Origin: Planctomycetaceae bacterium
Lineage (GTDB): Bacteria > Planctomycetota > Planctomycetia > Pirellulales > Thermoguttaceae
Assembly: GCA_031282385.1 (NCBI GenBank)
Contig: JAITDV010000117.1
Span: forward strand, 1-17,549
Direction of reading: 5' to 3'
DNA length: 17,549 nt
The stretch's first letter is position 1. Every line of letters begins with the position of its first letter. The notes below the pieces were generated by a model. That model was given only the letters and a program-made list of their open reading frames with translations. It did not search any database and was not told the DNA's origin. A program made the position numbers and the translations under genes. Shown here one piece after another: positions 1 to 7,475 of this stretch.

Positions 1-84
1 CATCCTCCGCAATTTCCTGATTCGATTTCACAACCGGTTGTGTATCAAGCAAAAAAATTATGGGAAATGCTTGATGTTCGTTAA
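1..84 (+). CDS. Possible 3' end of an unidentified CDS, truncated by window start
   Basis: Frame 1 is open from the first base to a TAA at 82-84 and gives 27 residues ending KKLWEMLDVR. The composition (Pro, aromatic and charged residues mixed) looks more protein-like than the other open frame across the same bases, but the fragment is too short to assign a family. The gene would read in the same direction as the phosphomutase-like gene that starts 517 bases later. Chance openness over 27 codons cannot be excluded. Confidence 0.4.
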   Translation, partial: HPPQFPDSISQPVVYQAKKLWEMLDVR

Positions 85-601
85 GACAGATTGGGTATGG
101 TTGCAATCGACCGTAATTACAAACTTCGCGCAATCCAAAGTGTTGCCCAATTTCCCGACAACTCATCTACACAACTCAACCGCGCAATGTGTTGGCGTTT
201 AAAATTGACTATTGCAATCTATTGACAATAGCTCTACATCCGTGCCAATAAATATCACCAACAAATCACAGGACGAAAATAATACTAAACAACAAAATTA
301 ATTTTAATACAACAAGTCTAAAAGTTTTTAATGTAAAAAAAGTATATTTATGTAATAATTTGGTATTCAGAATTGAAAATTGAAATTGACTGTTACGATA
401 ATTATTGTTTCCAACCTTATTGACTTTTATTGTAAATCTGGTGAAATTTTTCTTGTTGGTCAAGTGTGAACGGATCAAACGCGAATAGATTTTTTGGGCA
501 ATCGTTCAAAATTCACATGTGATGTAATTGTTAATGAATTGATTTCTACTCCAGTCAAAATTTATTTTTAATCAAACTGTTTTCTTAATCCAAAGTCCAA
601 A
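85..601. other. AT-rich intergenic stretch with nothing recognisable
   Basis: About 517 bases without a credible gene. The only open frame of any length is a minus-strand run at 266-478 made of Asn, Lys, Phe, Leu and Ile, as expected from AT-rich non-coding DNA. None of the three repeat families seen elsewhere in the window is recognisable here. No convincing promoter or ribosome binding site was found in front of the gene starting at 602. Confidence 0.5.
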
Positions 602-2065
602 ATGGTAACTCAAAATACATCATTTACCGGATCGCATATTTATCGTCAGGATCATATACTTGGTCTTGTAGAGGGTGAATTGAGTGCGGAACTTTATCGT
701 AATTGGGGTTATGCGCTTGGTCAAATTGTATCGGCGGGTTCTGTGATTATTGTTTCTGCGGATATTCGTGAATCGTCTAAACCATTCAAGGCGGCGTTAA
801 TTGAAGGTTTATTGTCGTCTGATATTCATGTGATTGATGTTGGTTTTTTACCAACTGATTTAGCATCGTATGCAAGAGACACGTTTTCTGCTGCAGGTTT
901 TGTTTGTGTTAGCGGTGATTGGCATTCTTCGCGTTGGAATGGTTTACGTTGGCAATTTAGTGATACTGATTCGTCTGTTGATGAACAGGTGTTGCGTTTG
1001 TGTGATTTTGCATCAAATTCTCCGGTAATTGATACGGTAGCGGCACATCGTTCAATGCCTAATCATTTTCGCAAATATGATATTACTTTTCATTGGATAT
1101 CGTGGGCACAAGACGTGTGGTATGATGCGAATCAACGTTCAATGAGAATATTGCTTGATCCGATGCATGGTTCGTGGTCTCAGATTGCCAGTCGGGCATT
1201 GCAAGCGATATTTCCGCATGTTTTTATTGAGACGACGCGTGATACGCCTAATGATAAGTTTGGCGGAGTGATTCCGAATTCTCAGATTGTTGCTTCAATT
1301 GCACCGACGTGTAAGGCAGCGCGTAAACAACATATTGATTTTGGAATTATATTAGGCGCGGACGCAGGTAACTTTACAATTATTGACAATGAGGGTGAGC
1401 CTTTGAGTGTAGAGGAAACTCAATGGCTTTTTATTCGGCATTTACTTTGTGATGCGTTTGAGGGTGAAATTTTGTTACATGATTGTATGTGCTCGGAGGT
1501 GTTGCTTAACGAGGCAATTAGACTAGGGGCAAAACCGAAAGTTTCTAAACTGAGTCCAGAATGTTTCATCAAAGATATGCGTCAAATGAATGCAATATTG
1601 GGGATCATGTCTGATGGTTCATTATATTTTCGCGGGACTGGCGGTTATCGTATTGTAGTGTTTGCGATTAGTTGGTTGATTGACTATATGCTTTGTGCGA
1701 CATTTAAATTATCCGATTGGCGAAAGACGTTACCGACGTTTAATATTACGCCGGAACTTCGGGTAAACAGCGCGCAAATTGATGAAGTTGTTAAACATTT
1801 ATCTGAGGAGTGGTCAAGTAAACCGGTCAAAACAATAGACGGATACAATTTTTCCGGTACTGCGGCGAGAGTTCATATAAGGTTAATCGGCGGTTATGAT
1901 CAACTTGGATTTCGGTTCGAGTCAAAAAGTCGGGATGGTTTGGACAATATTGTGAAAAAATGTTGTATTGCGTTATCTAAATTTGGAGACATTGCCTCAT
2001 CGATCTCCGGTCAATACAAAGAAACCTTTCCTCTTAATCACATAAATAACAACAATAACAACTAA
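602..2065 (+). CDS. Alpha-D-phosphohexomutase superfamily protein with degenerate active site
   Basis: The 487-residue protein follows the four-domain plan of phosphoglucomutase/phosphomannomutase. Domain 1 is recognisable from a segment at residues 51-90 (SADIRESS, EGLLSSDIHVIDVGFLPT) and from N113-G114 after the catalytic loop. Every signature loop is altered. The phosphoserine loop TASHNP reads SGDWHS (104-109), so Asp106 replaces the catalytic serine. The metal loop DGDADR reads GADAGN (252-257), keeping one of three aspartates. The sugar loop GExSGH reads as a variant near 334-340 lacking the Glu and His. The phosphate loop RPSGTEP reads RLIGGYD (427-433), keeping the Arg. Mutase activity by the usual mechanism is therefore unlikely, and a binding or regulatory role is inferred. 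The C-terminus ends in six Asn residues encoded by AAC/AAT triplets, and the TAA stop overlaps a family C repeat end. ATG start at 602; no clear Shine-Dalgarno sequence. Confidence 0.85.
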   Translation: MVTQNTSFTGSHIYRQDHILGLVEGELSAELYRNWGYALGQIVSAGSVIIVSADIRESSKPFKAALIEGLLSSDIHVIDVGFLPTDLASYARDTFSAAGFVCVSGDWHSSRWNGLRWQFSDTDSSVDEQVLRLCDFASNSPVIDTVAAHRSMPNHFRKYDITFHWISWAQDVWYDANQRSMRILLDPMHGSWSQIASRALQAIFPHVFIETTRDTPNDKFGGVIPNSQIVASIAPTCKAARKQHIDFGIILGADAGNFTIIDNEGEPLSVEETQWLFIRHLLCDAFEGEILLHDCMCSEVLLNEAIRLGAKPKVSKLSPECFIKDMRQMNAILGIMSDGSLYFRGTGGYRIVVFAISWLIDYMLCATFKLSDWRKTLPTFNITPELRVNSAQIDEVVKHLSEEWSSKPVKTIDGYNFSGTAARVHIRLIGGYDQLGFRFESKSRDGLDNIVKKCCIALSKFGDIASSISGQYKETFPLNHINNNNNN

Positions 2066-2262
2066 CTATTCAGTCGCGTGTGTTTTTTTATCGTCAATAA
2101 TTCTGTTACCCAAGCCCGATAAATCCGCGCAGAACAACATAATTTTCCGAACGGCTACAATTATTCCAATCCCCTATTTTAGAACGTTGCATTTTAGTCT
2201 GTTTCGTTCCTATTCCCTAACCACTTTTCCTAAACAATTGAATCCTGCAATGGAATAGTTAC
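2062..2262. repeat. Family C inverted-end repeat (copy C1) filling a convergent intergenic gap
   Basis: The left end CTAACTATTCAGTCGCG (from 2062) is nearly the reverse complement of the right end GCAATGGAATAGTTAC (to 2262). The right half (GTCTGTTTCGTTCCTA, TTCCCTAACC, TAAACAATTGAATCC) closely matches the right half of the copy at 11507-11717. The left end contains the TAA stop of the upstream + gene. The right end lies six to seven bases beyond the stop of the convergent DUF1559 gene once the family A insertion at 2271-2412 is removed. It may act as a bidirectional 3' end element; that role is inference. Confidence 0.6.
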
Positions 2263-2270
2263 TTTACATT

Positions 2271-2412
2271 AGACCTTTTCGCTAACCTGTAGGAGACCAC
2301 CCCTAACCCCTTCCGAAGGAGAGGTTAGGGGTGGTCTCGGAGGAGTTAAAGGCGGTTTTTTGTTGTAGGTTTTTTGTTGCGTTGATGTATTTTTAGGTTA
2401 GAGAAAAGGTCT
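2271..2412 (+). mobile_element. Family A MITE-like element, copy A1 (142 bp)
   Basis: The left end AGACCTTTTCGCTAACCT (2271-2288) matches the reverse complement of the right end (2395-2412) at 17 of 18 positions. The element is flanked by ATT at 2268-2270 and ATT at 2413-2415, a candidate 3-bp target duplication that overlaps the stop codon of the DUF1559 gene. An internal GC-rich hairpin at 2293-2338 pairs GAGACCACCCCTAACC with GGTTAGGGGTGGTCTC. No coding capacity. Two further copies lie at 9374-9499 and 11727-11922 in the same orientation. Confidence 0.8.
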
Positions 2413-2413
2413 A

Positions 2414-3715
2414 TTACTCTATTCCTCTTTCTTCGTGCGGGCTGTTGTCTTTATCTCTATCGTCTAATACGTCCCATTTTGTTCCTTCATCTACTCTTGT
2501 CAGGGCAAAAATTATGCTTGGCTTTGTATTTTTTGAAATAGCATGCGCAGAACCATCACCTCGCGCAAACATTACAACCGCCGGATGAGAACTGCCAAGC
2601 GCAAGATTCAACTCACCATAAGTATCTGTTCGTCTTTCTTTCATCGTTCGATACTCATACGTAACTTGACTTTCTCCGTTTCTTTTATTGCTGTCTTCCA
2701 AACAAAGATGTGGAAGTAGATTTCTGCTGCTGTTAGGGATTAAAGTAATCGGATCATTTGGACTTGTTGCGAAAAGATGCGGTACGTCTAAAACATGTCT
2801 TGCAATATTTGTTGCCATCCAAGTATGGAAGTATGGATATTCAGTTACTTGATATCCTCCGTTCCACGATTCGGCTTCACGCCCGCTACCTTGCAATGCC
2901 CACGACGGAATATGCTTTTCTCCAAAAACCAATTGATTAGATGCACCATCCGCCCACCATGACATTGAATCACACGGCGCCCAACTCGTAATAGCTGTTG
3001 CGCAATTTTTCGTTTGCTCCAAAAAATTGGGCCATTTCGGATCAGGTTGCGTCTCGTAAGTTAAACGAGCAACACGAAACGGACCATAAAAATATTTCGG
3101 ATCACCATAAATCCCGCCAACATGTTGAGCATTGTACAAATTCCAACCTCGCGTTTTATTTGGTTCGCTGTTGCTCTCAATTTCTTTTGGACCTTTGACA
3201 GATTGTTTTGCAATTAATGTAACATAATCAGTCGTCGGTCCTCGGCAACCACGACCTTTGTCAGAACCGTCAGGATTTTTTTTCCGTTCTTTGTGCGAAT
3301 ACGAGCCGTTACTTGACGGACAACGATACAAAGAAACCGATGCAAAAATTTTCTTTTGTTCATCATTCAACTGCCTCCACCAGAAATCATTGCATATTGT
3401 TGCGTCTTTACTCATTTTGAACAATCCTTGACTTTCTGCCATTTCGTATAATGCTTGTTTTTCGATGTATGGCCAAAGCAACATGTGTATTGTCGGTCTT
3501 CCCGCAAAAATACACGCTGGCGGTAATCCGTCATTGGTATCGTTGAACAAATGAACCGCCAGTGCCATTTGTTTCATGTTACTTGAACATGCTAAACGTC
3601 GCGCCGCTTCACGTGCAGATTGTACAGCCGGCAAAAGCATTGCTAAAAGAATACCAATTATTCCTATCACAACCAATAACTCTACAAGCGTAAATGCAAA
3701 TTTGTTAACTTTCAT
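2414..3715 (-). CDS. DUF1559 family protein with prepilin-type N-terminal signal
   Basis: The product is 433 residues. The N-terminus MKVNKFAFTLVELLVV is a type IV pilin-like methylation signal, followed by a hydrophobic helix and the planctomycete DUF1559 hallmark LLPAVQSAREAARR plus SSNMKQMALA. The frame continues upstream to a TTG at 3763 and an ATG at 3739. I chose the ATG at 3715 because it gives the usual short basic leader and has GTGGGG about six bases upstream. Residue -1 of the predicted cleavage site is Ala7 rather than the usual Gly; Glu at +5 is kept. DUF1559 proteins are abundant planctomycete surface or pseudopilin-like proteins without a settled function. Unlike the copy at 16344, no lipoprotein gene follows. 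The stop codon directly abuts a family A insertion. Confidence 0.9.
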   Translation of the reverse strand: MKVNKFAFTLVELLVVIGIIGILLAMLLPAVQSAREAARRLACSSNMKQMALAVHLFNDTNDGLPPACIFAGRPTIHMLLWPYIEKQALYEMAESQGLFKMSKDATICNDFWWRQLNDEQKKIFASVSLYRCPSSNGSYSHKERKKNPDGSDKGRGCRGPTTDYVTLIAKQSVKGPKEIESNSEPNKTRGWNLYNAQHVGGIYGDPKYFYGPFRVARLTYETQPDPKWPNFLEQTKNCATAITSWAPCDSMSWWADGASNQLVFGEKHIPSWALQGSGREAESWNGGYQVTEYPYFHTWMATNIARHVLDVPHLFATSPNDPITLIPNSSRNLLPHLCLEDSNKRNGESQVTYEYRTMKERRTDTYGELNLALGSSHPAVVMFARGDGSAHAISKNTKPSIIFALTRVDEGTKWDVLDDRDKDNSPHEERGIE

Positions 3716-3823
3716 TTTTAACCCCACTGAATTTTTCATTTTGTCCAAAAAAAATTTTTGCAACTATATTAAACTATTCGCACTTGAGTTTAATGTAATC
3801 TTTGCGGACTTACTTAATCGGAA

Positions 3824-3941
3824 ACATGTTTTAAACTGTTCACACTGTAAATTTCGTTTACCTCCGCCTGCTTACTTATCGGAAAACAGACTTCTACGCA
3901 CTTGGGTCACAAATTTATAGTGCGAGCAGTATAAAATGTTT
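3824..3941 (-). repeat. Family B inverted-end repeat, copy B1, plus a half copy at 3768-3795
   Basis: Read on the minus strand this copy starts CATTTTATACTGCTCGCACT, passes through a degenerate centre containing TAAGCAGGCGG, and ends AGTGTGAACAGTTTAAAAC. The two ends are imperfect inverted repeats of about 28 bases. It lies 110-225 bases upstream of the DUF1559 start. A lone end-like sequence (TTAAACTATTCGCACTTGAG) follows at about 3768-3795. The rest of this gap, 3942-4144, shows nothing I can name. Confidence 0.75.
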
Positions 3942-4144
3942 GTGTTGTCGAGTTCTAAAGAACATTCTATACAACTGACAATACCGCCCCAATTTGCAGT
4001 TTGACTAAAATCAAGTCCAATAAATTAAAAACCGCCCCGCTTAATCGGCATAAAATTTTTTGACAACCAGTATTTTTTTAGACCTAATAAAGTTTTATAC
4101 AAAATATTCGGCAAATTAATGTCAATTAAAACAATTGTACGGAA

Positions 4145-4176
4145 ACTACTAACCAATAACAATTCTGTGAGTAGTT
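4145..4176. repeat. Small hairpin with a family C-like end just beyond the radical SAM gene
   Basis: AACTACT and AGTAGTT form a 7-bp inverted repeat with a loop of about 20 bases. Read in the direction of the radical SAM gene, GTAACTACTCA begins seven bases after the TAA, matching the GTAACTATTCAG ends found after other genes in the window. There is no run of T on the transcript side, so it is not a classical terminator. Confidence 0.4.
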
Positions 4177-4183
4177 ACTAAAA

Positions 4184-5050
4184 TTAGTTGCTATAAAATG
4201 TATCGACTTGCAATCCGGTTAAATTACGTACTGTTTCGGCGATTGAGTCGAGTTGTTCGTTATTTAGGGGCGATACCCATTGTTCGGGTGTGTTTCTTGC
4301 GGTGGTGTAAATCTGAATGCGCAGTATATTATTTGTCTGCAATGACATTAATCGTTGCGCATATTGTTTGATTTCTGAATTGTCTGGAGGTTGACCTTGA
4401 ATGGAAATGAAGCAGGATTGGATTACTGCTGGAAATCTTTTTGTGAGAGTTGTTAGGTTATCTAATATCTTTTCATATTTTATTGACGAGCGGGCAATCG
4501 TTTGAAAATATTCCGGTGTTCCCGCATCCAATTTAGCCCAAATTTCACCGTTATTTTCAAGCATTGATTCAATTGCGTTTTGAACATGTTTCGTGTGCAG
4601 CATTGTGCCGTTTGTAATCAGTACAATTTTTACCGCTTCATTACAAAGTTGTCTCCGAACTGCGGCAACACAACGAACCGCTTCTGGAAACGCCGACGAC
4701 AACGTAGGCTCACCGTCACCACTAAACGCAATATCCTTCAACCCCCTTTTTTCTACCGGCAAAAGTGAAAACCACGAATCTTGAAAAAGCGAACCATTAT
4801 TGATCATGCCGATAAGCTGACAAAGCTCAGACTTAAGATCATCAAAATCAATAAAATCAGAATTAACGTCAATCTGCTTTTGTCCGCCTTCTGCAATTAC
4901 TTGACAATAAACACATGAGAAAGTGCATTGTCCACTCAAACTCAAGTTTACCCCAAGCGAAAGCCCGCCTGAACGCCGACTAACAACAGGATAAACATAA
5001 CAAAATTCGCGAAAACTACGCGGATGATACTGAACTAATGATGATATCAT
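4184..5050 (-). CDS. Radical SAM protein of the COG0731 type
   Basis: The 288-residue protein carries the cluster motif C42-x3-C46-x2-C49 (QCTFSCVYCQV), which binds the 4Fe-4S cluster that cleaves S-adenosylmethionine. The preceding VVSRRSGGLSLGVNL matches the PSRRLGxSLGINL stretch typical of COG0731, a group named after archaeal wyosine (TYW1-like) enzymes but also widespread in bacteria with unknown substrates. GDGEPT at 111-116 is the conserved SAM-binding loop, and ITNGT lies on a later barrel strand. The length fits a stand-alone radical SAM barrel without an added domain. The ATG at 5050 has GAGA about nine bases upstream. Bacteria are not known to make wyosine, so that function should not be carried over. 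The neighbours (DUF1559, tpiA) do not suggest a substrate. Confidence 0.85.
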   Translation of the reverse strand: MISSLVQYHPRSFREFCYVYPVVSRRSGGLSLGVNLSLSGQCTFSCVYCQVIAEGGQKQIDVNSDFIDFDDLKSELCQLIGMINNGSLFQDSWFSLLPVEKRGLKDIAFSGDGEPTLSSAFPEAVRCVAAVRRQLCNEAVKIVLITNGTMLHTKHVQNAIESMLENNGEIWAKLDAGTPEYFQTIARSSIKYEKILDNLTTLTKRFPAVIQSCFISIQGQPPDNSEIKQYAQRLMSLQTNNILRIQIYTTARNTPEQWVSPLNNEQLDSIAETVRNLTGLQVDTFYSN

Positions 5051-5085
5051 TAAAGATTCTCAATTTACATTTGTAATCGCCGACA

Positions 5086-5128
5086 ACAACCAACAAACAA
5101 TCAACCAAACAACCAACAAACAATCAAC
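5086..5128. repeat. Two direct 20-base repeats, period 23, in the radical SAM gene leader
   Basis: ACAACCAACAAACAATCAAC occurs at 5086-5105 and again at 5109-5128. The tract is almost free of G and T on the + strand, so a transcript of the radical SAM gene would carry a G/U-only leader here. It begins 36 bases upstream of that start codon. Confidence 0.7.
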
Positions 5129-5160
5129 TTTCAGAAACCAGAAATAATTTTGGTAAAGTT

Positions 5161-5272
5161 TATATGATAATGCTCGTGCTAAAAGTTGCGGGACTCAAGA
5201 ACATAAAAGCCTGCTTTCCGATAGGTAAGCAGGCGGGCAGTAAACAAAATTAAAGAGTGAACAGTTTAAAAC
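5161..5272 (+). repeat. Family B inverted-end repeat, copy B2
   Basis: The left end (TATATGATAATGCTCGTGCT) and right end (AAAGAGTGAACAGTTTAAA) are imperfect inverted repeats. Between them GCCTGCTT and AAGCAGGC (5209-5234) form an 8-bp hairpin with a 10-base loop, identical to that in copy B3. It lies between the radical SAM and tpiA genes. Confidence 0.75.
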
Positions 5273-5347
5273 AACGCACAAAATAATTAATCAATTAATT
5301 TATTTTCACGTTGCCTTAATTTGTCACGCTGAAAATGAACAGTTGAA

Positions 5348-6103
5348 TCATGCCGACTTGACAATCTTGACAAACGATTCCACCTTCAACGAAGCGCCGC
5401 CGACCAACGCACCATCGACATTCGGTTTTGCTAAAATTTCTTTGGCGTTTTCGTCATTAACGCTGCCGCCGTATTGTATTCTCACAGATTCCGCAATTTC
5501 CTTTCCATATTTTTTCTCGATTAAATTACGGATAGAAAAATGTACTTCTTCCGCTTGATCTGGAGTTGCAACTTTGCCTGTTCCAATAGCCCAAACCGGT
5601 TCATACGCAATAACGCATCGTTTCATGTCATCTGCGGAAACGTTGGCAAAAGAACCCTCAAACTGCTCTCTCACAACCATTTCAGTTGTCCCCGCTTCAC
5701 GCTCCGATAACAACTCGCCAACACAAACAATAGGCGTTAATCCGCTTGCTAAAGCAGCCAATGTTTTCAAGTTGACGTCTTCATTTGTCTCATGCAAAAT
5801 ATGCCGCCGCTCACTATGTCCCAAAATCACATATCTAACTCCAACATCAAGCAACATCCCCGTACTGATCTCACCGGTAAAAGCACCTTTCGCCTGATGA
5901 TAGACATTTTGCGCGCCGACTCCAATATTTGAATCCTTAAGCGATGCTGCAACTTGTTGAACATAAATACTAGGCGGGCAAACTGCAACATCAACATCCC
6001 GAATACCGGCAAGTTGCTCCTTTAGTCCTTTTGCCAACTCCAATGATGCCGCAAGCGTAAGATTCATCTTCCAATTGCCGGCAATAAAAATTCTACGTAC
6101 CAC
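5348..6103 (-). CDS. tpiA: Triosephosphate isomerase
   Basis: This cytoplasmic TIM-barrel enzyme interconverts dihydroxyacetone phosphate and glyceraldehyde 3-phosphate in glycolysis and gluconeogenesis. With the chosen start it has 251 residues, the normal family length. The catalytic residues are present: Lys12 in GNWKMN, His96 in ILGHSERR and Glu168 in AYEPVWAIGTG, whose following residues form the mobile loop 6. YGGSV (211-215) and GALVGGASL (231-239) form the phosphate-binding end. The frame continues upstream to an ATG at 6130, but the GTG at 6103 is preferred: it gives MVRRIFIAGNWKMN and has GGAG seven bases upstream. No other glycolytic gene (gap, pgk) and no secG gene is adjacent. 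A family C-like AACTGTTCA begins three bases after the TGA stop. Confidence 0.96.
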   Translation of the reverse strand: MVRRIFIAGNWKMNLTLAASLELAKGLKEQLAGIRDVDVAVCPPSIYVQQVAASLKDSNIGVGAQNVYHQAKGAFTGEISTGMLLDVGVRYVILGHSERRHILHETNEDVNLKTLAALASGLTPIVCVGELLSEREAGTTEMVVREQFEGSFANVSADDMKRCVIAYEPVWAIGTGKVATPDQAEEVHFSIRNLIEKKYGKEIAESVRIQYGGSVNDENAKEILAKPNVDGALVGGASLKVESFVKIVKSA

Positions 6104-6444
6104 AACGTTTCTCCAATAAAATTTACTCACTCATCACATCAATTTTTGCCGTACAGAATTTCTGCTACAAAAAAACGCAACTCGTGATAGGTTCAAAAAA
6201 CAACCAAACAAAATCGATACAATCAATAACAATAAATTGATCAATCGATACAAAACGGCGCTATTGTAACCTCTTTAATTCACATTAAAAGCGGGGAGGT
6301 TTCCGTGAATTATAGGTATCTATTCAATGGATTGTTTTTTGTGTTATACTGTGAGCAATACAACACAAGACATTTCAAGATAAAAAACACTTACGGCTAA
6401 ATAGTTACAAAATATCTTTAATGCCGTTTGTATAGGATAACGTG
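6104..6444. other. Divergent intergenic region upstream of tpiA; direct repeats and a weak small ORF
   Basis: AATCGATACAA occurs twice (6212-6222 and 6243-6253), with ATCAAT (6222-6227) and ATTGAT (6236-6241) between them, about 110-150 bases upstream of tpiA. This could be an operator but nothing proves it. A 31-codon frame starts with GTG at 6305, five bases after a strong GGGGAGG, and ends with TAA at 6398-6400; its product resembles no family I know. TATACT near 6345 resembles a -10 box. Confidence 0.35.
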
Positions 6445-6551
6445 TTTATACTGTTCGTACTATAAATTGCATAACTCAAGAGCGTAAATGCCTGCTTTCC
6501 GATAGGTAAGCAGGCGAAGGTGAAGGAAATTTAAAGTGTGAACAGTTTAAA
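6445..6551 (+). repeat. Family B inverted-end repeat, copy B3 (best preserved)
   Basis: The left end TTTATACTGTTCGTACTATA and the right end, which reads AGTGTGAACAGTTTAAA on the + strand, pair as inverted repeats over about 24 bases. An internal hairpin at 6490-6515 pairs GCCTGCTT with AAGCAGGC around the loop TCCGATAGGT. It lies about 170 bases upstream of the preferred truA start. Confidence 0.85.
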
Positions 6552-6722
6552 ATGTATTGCGAAATTTTGAGACTTGATTTTGATTCTATAATTGTTAATT
6601 ACATTAATCAAAACAACATTATCAAAATTAAAGTGAGAACGATTTAATTGTCTCTTAACATTCAAAACAATCAGAAAAATTTATCCTTATTTAACACTCC
6701 ACAATATAACGAAAGGTATTCT

Positions 6723-7475
6723 TTGCGACGTATAAAACTTGAGATAAGTTATGACGGTAAGAATTACAACGGTTGGCAGACGCAACCGAATGTACCTACA
6801 ATTCAACATTCAATTGAGAACTTGCTCGGCAAAATAACCGGTGAACATGTTTCTGTTATCGGCAGCGGACGTACCGACGCCGGCGTTCATGCTATAAAGC
6901 AAGTTGCCGCTTTTAATACAACGTCCAAACTCGATATAACAGTATTTCAAAAGGCACTGAATGGACTATTGCCGCCCGATATTCGTGTACTCAAAGTAGA
7001 GGAAGCAGCGCTAAATTTTCATCCAATTAAAAACGCAACATCAAAACGTTACAGATATTTGATAGATGATAACTCGCCGTCTTTTCCAATGACACGAAAT
7101 TATTGTTGGATTTGTAAAGAACAACTCAACTTGGATGTGATGAATTGTGCCGGAAAATTTTTACTAGGCGAACATGATTTTTCCTCATTCCAAACAGTCG
7201 GCTCGCCCAAAAAAACAACAGTACGAACTATTTTGGACGTAAAAATTGAACGGATTGAAGCGGCGTTGCTTTATCCTTCGTTGGTTTGTATTGAGGTTGA
7301 GGCAACGGGATTTTTGTACAATATGATGCGGTCAATAGTTGGTACGCTTGTAATACTTACACGATCAAATTGCCCTGAATCAATGCTCGCAATAATAAAT
7401 TCCCATTCACGTCCCGCCGCCGGTCCAACTGCACCGCCGCAAGGTTTGTATTTGTTGGATGTAAAATATGAGTAA
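6723..7475 (+). CDS. truA: tRNA pseudouridine(38-40) synthase TruA
   Basis: TruA isomerises uridines 38-40 in the anticodon arm of many tRNAs. The protein has the family N-terminus RRIKLEISYDGKNYNGWQ, and the catalytic aspartate lies in GSGRTDAGVHA (Asp52 with this start). ATSKRYRY and LLGEHDFSSF in the middle and GFLYNMMRSIVG near the C-terminus are also diagnostic. With the chosen TTG start the protein is 250 residues, the usual length. GAAAGG at 6711-6716 lies six bases upstream of this TTG. The frame extends to another TTG at 6648, which would add 25 residues that do not resemble TruA and has no good Shine-Dalgarno sequence. The gene appears monocistronic, divergent from tpiA, with family B repeat B3 in its upstream region. 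Confidence 0.94.
   Translation: MRRIKLEISYDGKNYNGWQTQPNVPTIQHSIENLLGKITGEHVSVIGSGRTDAGVHAIKQVAAFNTTSKLDITVFQKALNGLLPPDIRVLKVEEAALNFHPIKNATSKRYRYLIDDNSPSFPMTRNYCWICKEQLNLDVMNCAGKFLLGEHDFSSFQTVGSPKKTTVRTILDVKIERIEAALLYPSLVCIEVEATGFLYNMMRSIVGTLVILTRSNCPESMLAIINSHSRPAAGPTAPPQGLYLLDVKYE

Noticed and set aside
266..478. Minus-strand 70-residue open frame
   Set aside because: Its composition (Asn, Lys, Phe, Leu, Ile) is that of AT-rich non-coding DNA, with no motif and no ribosome binding site.
2271..2412. Family A hairpin as the terminator of the neighbouring genes
   Set aside because: It may stop transcription incidentally, but inverted ends, target duplications and a nested copy show it is primarily an inserted element, and its T-run is about 20 bases from the hairpin.
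6648..6722. N-terminal extension of TruA from the TTG at 6648
   Set aside because: The 25 extra residues are low-complexity and unlike TruA, while the TTG at 6723 has GAAAGG at ideal spacing and gives the normal family start.
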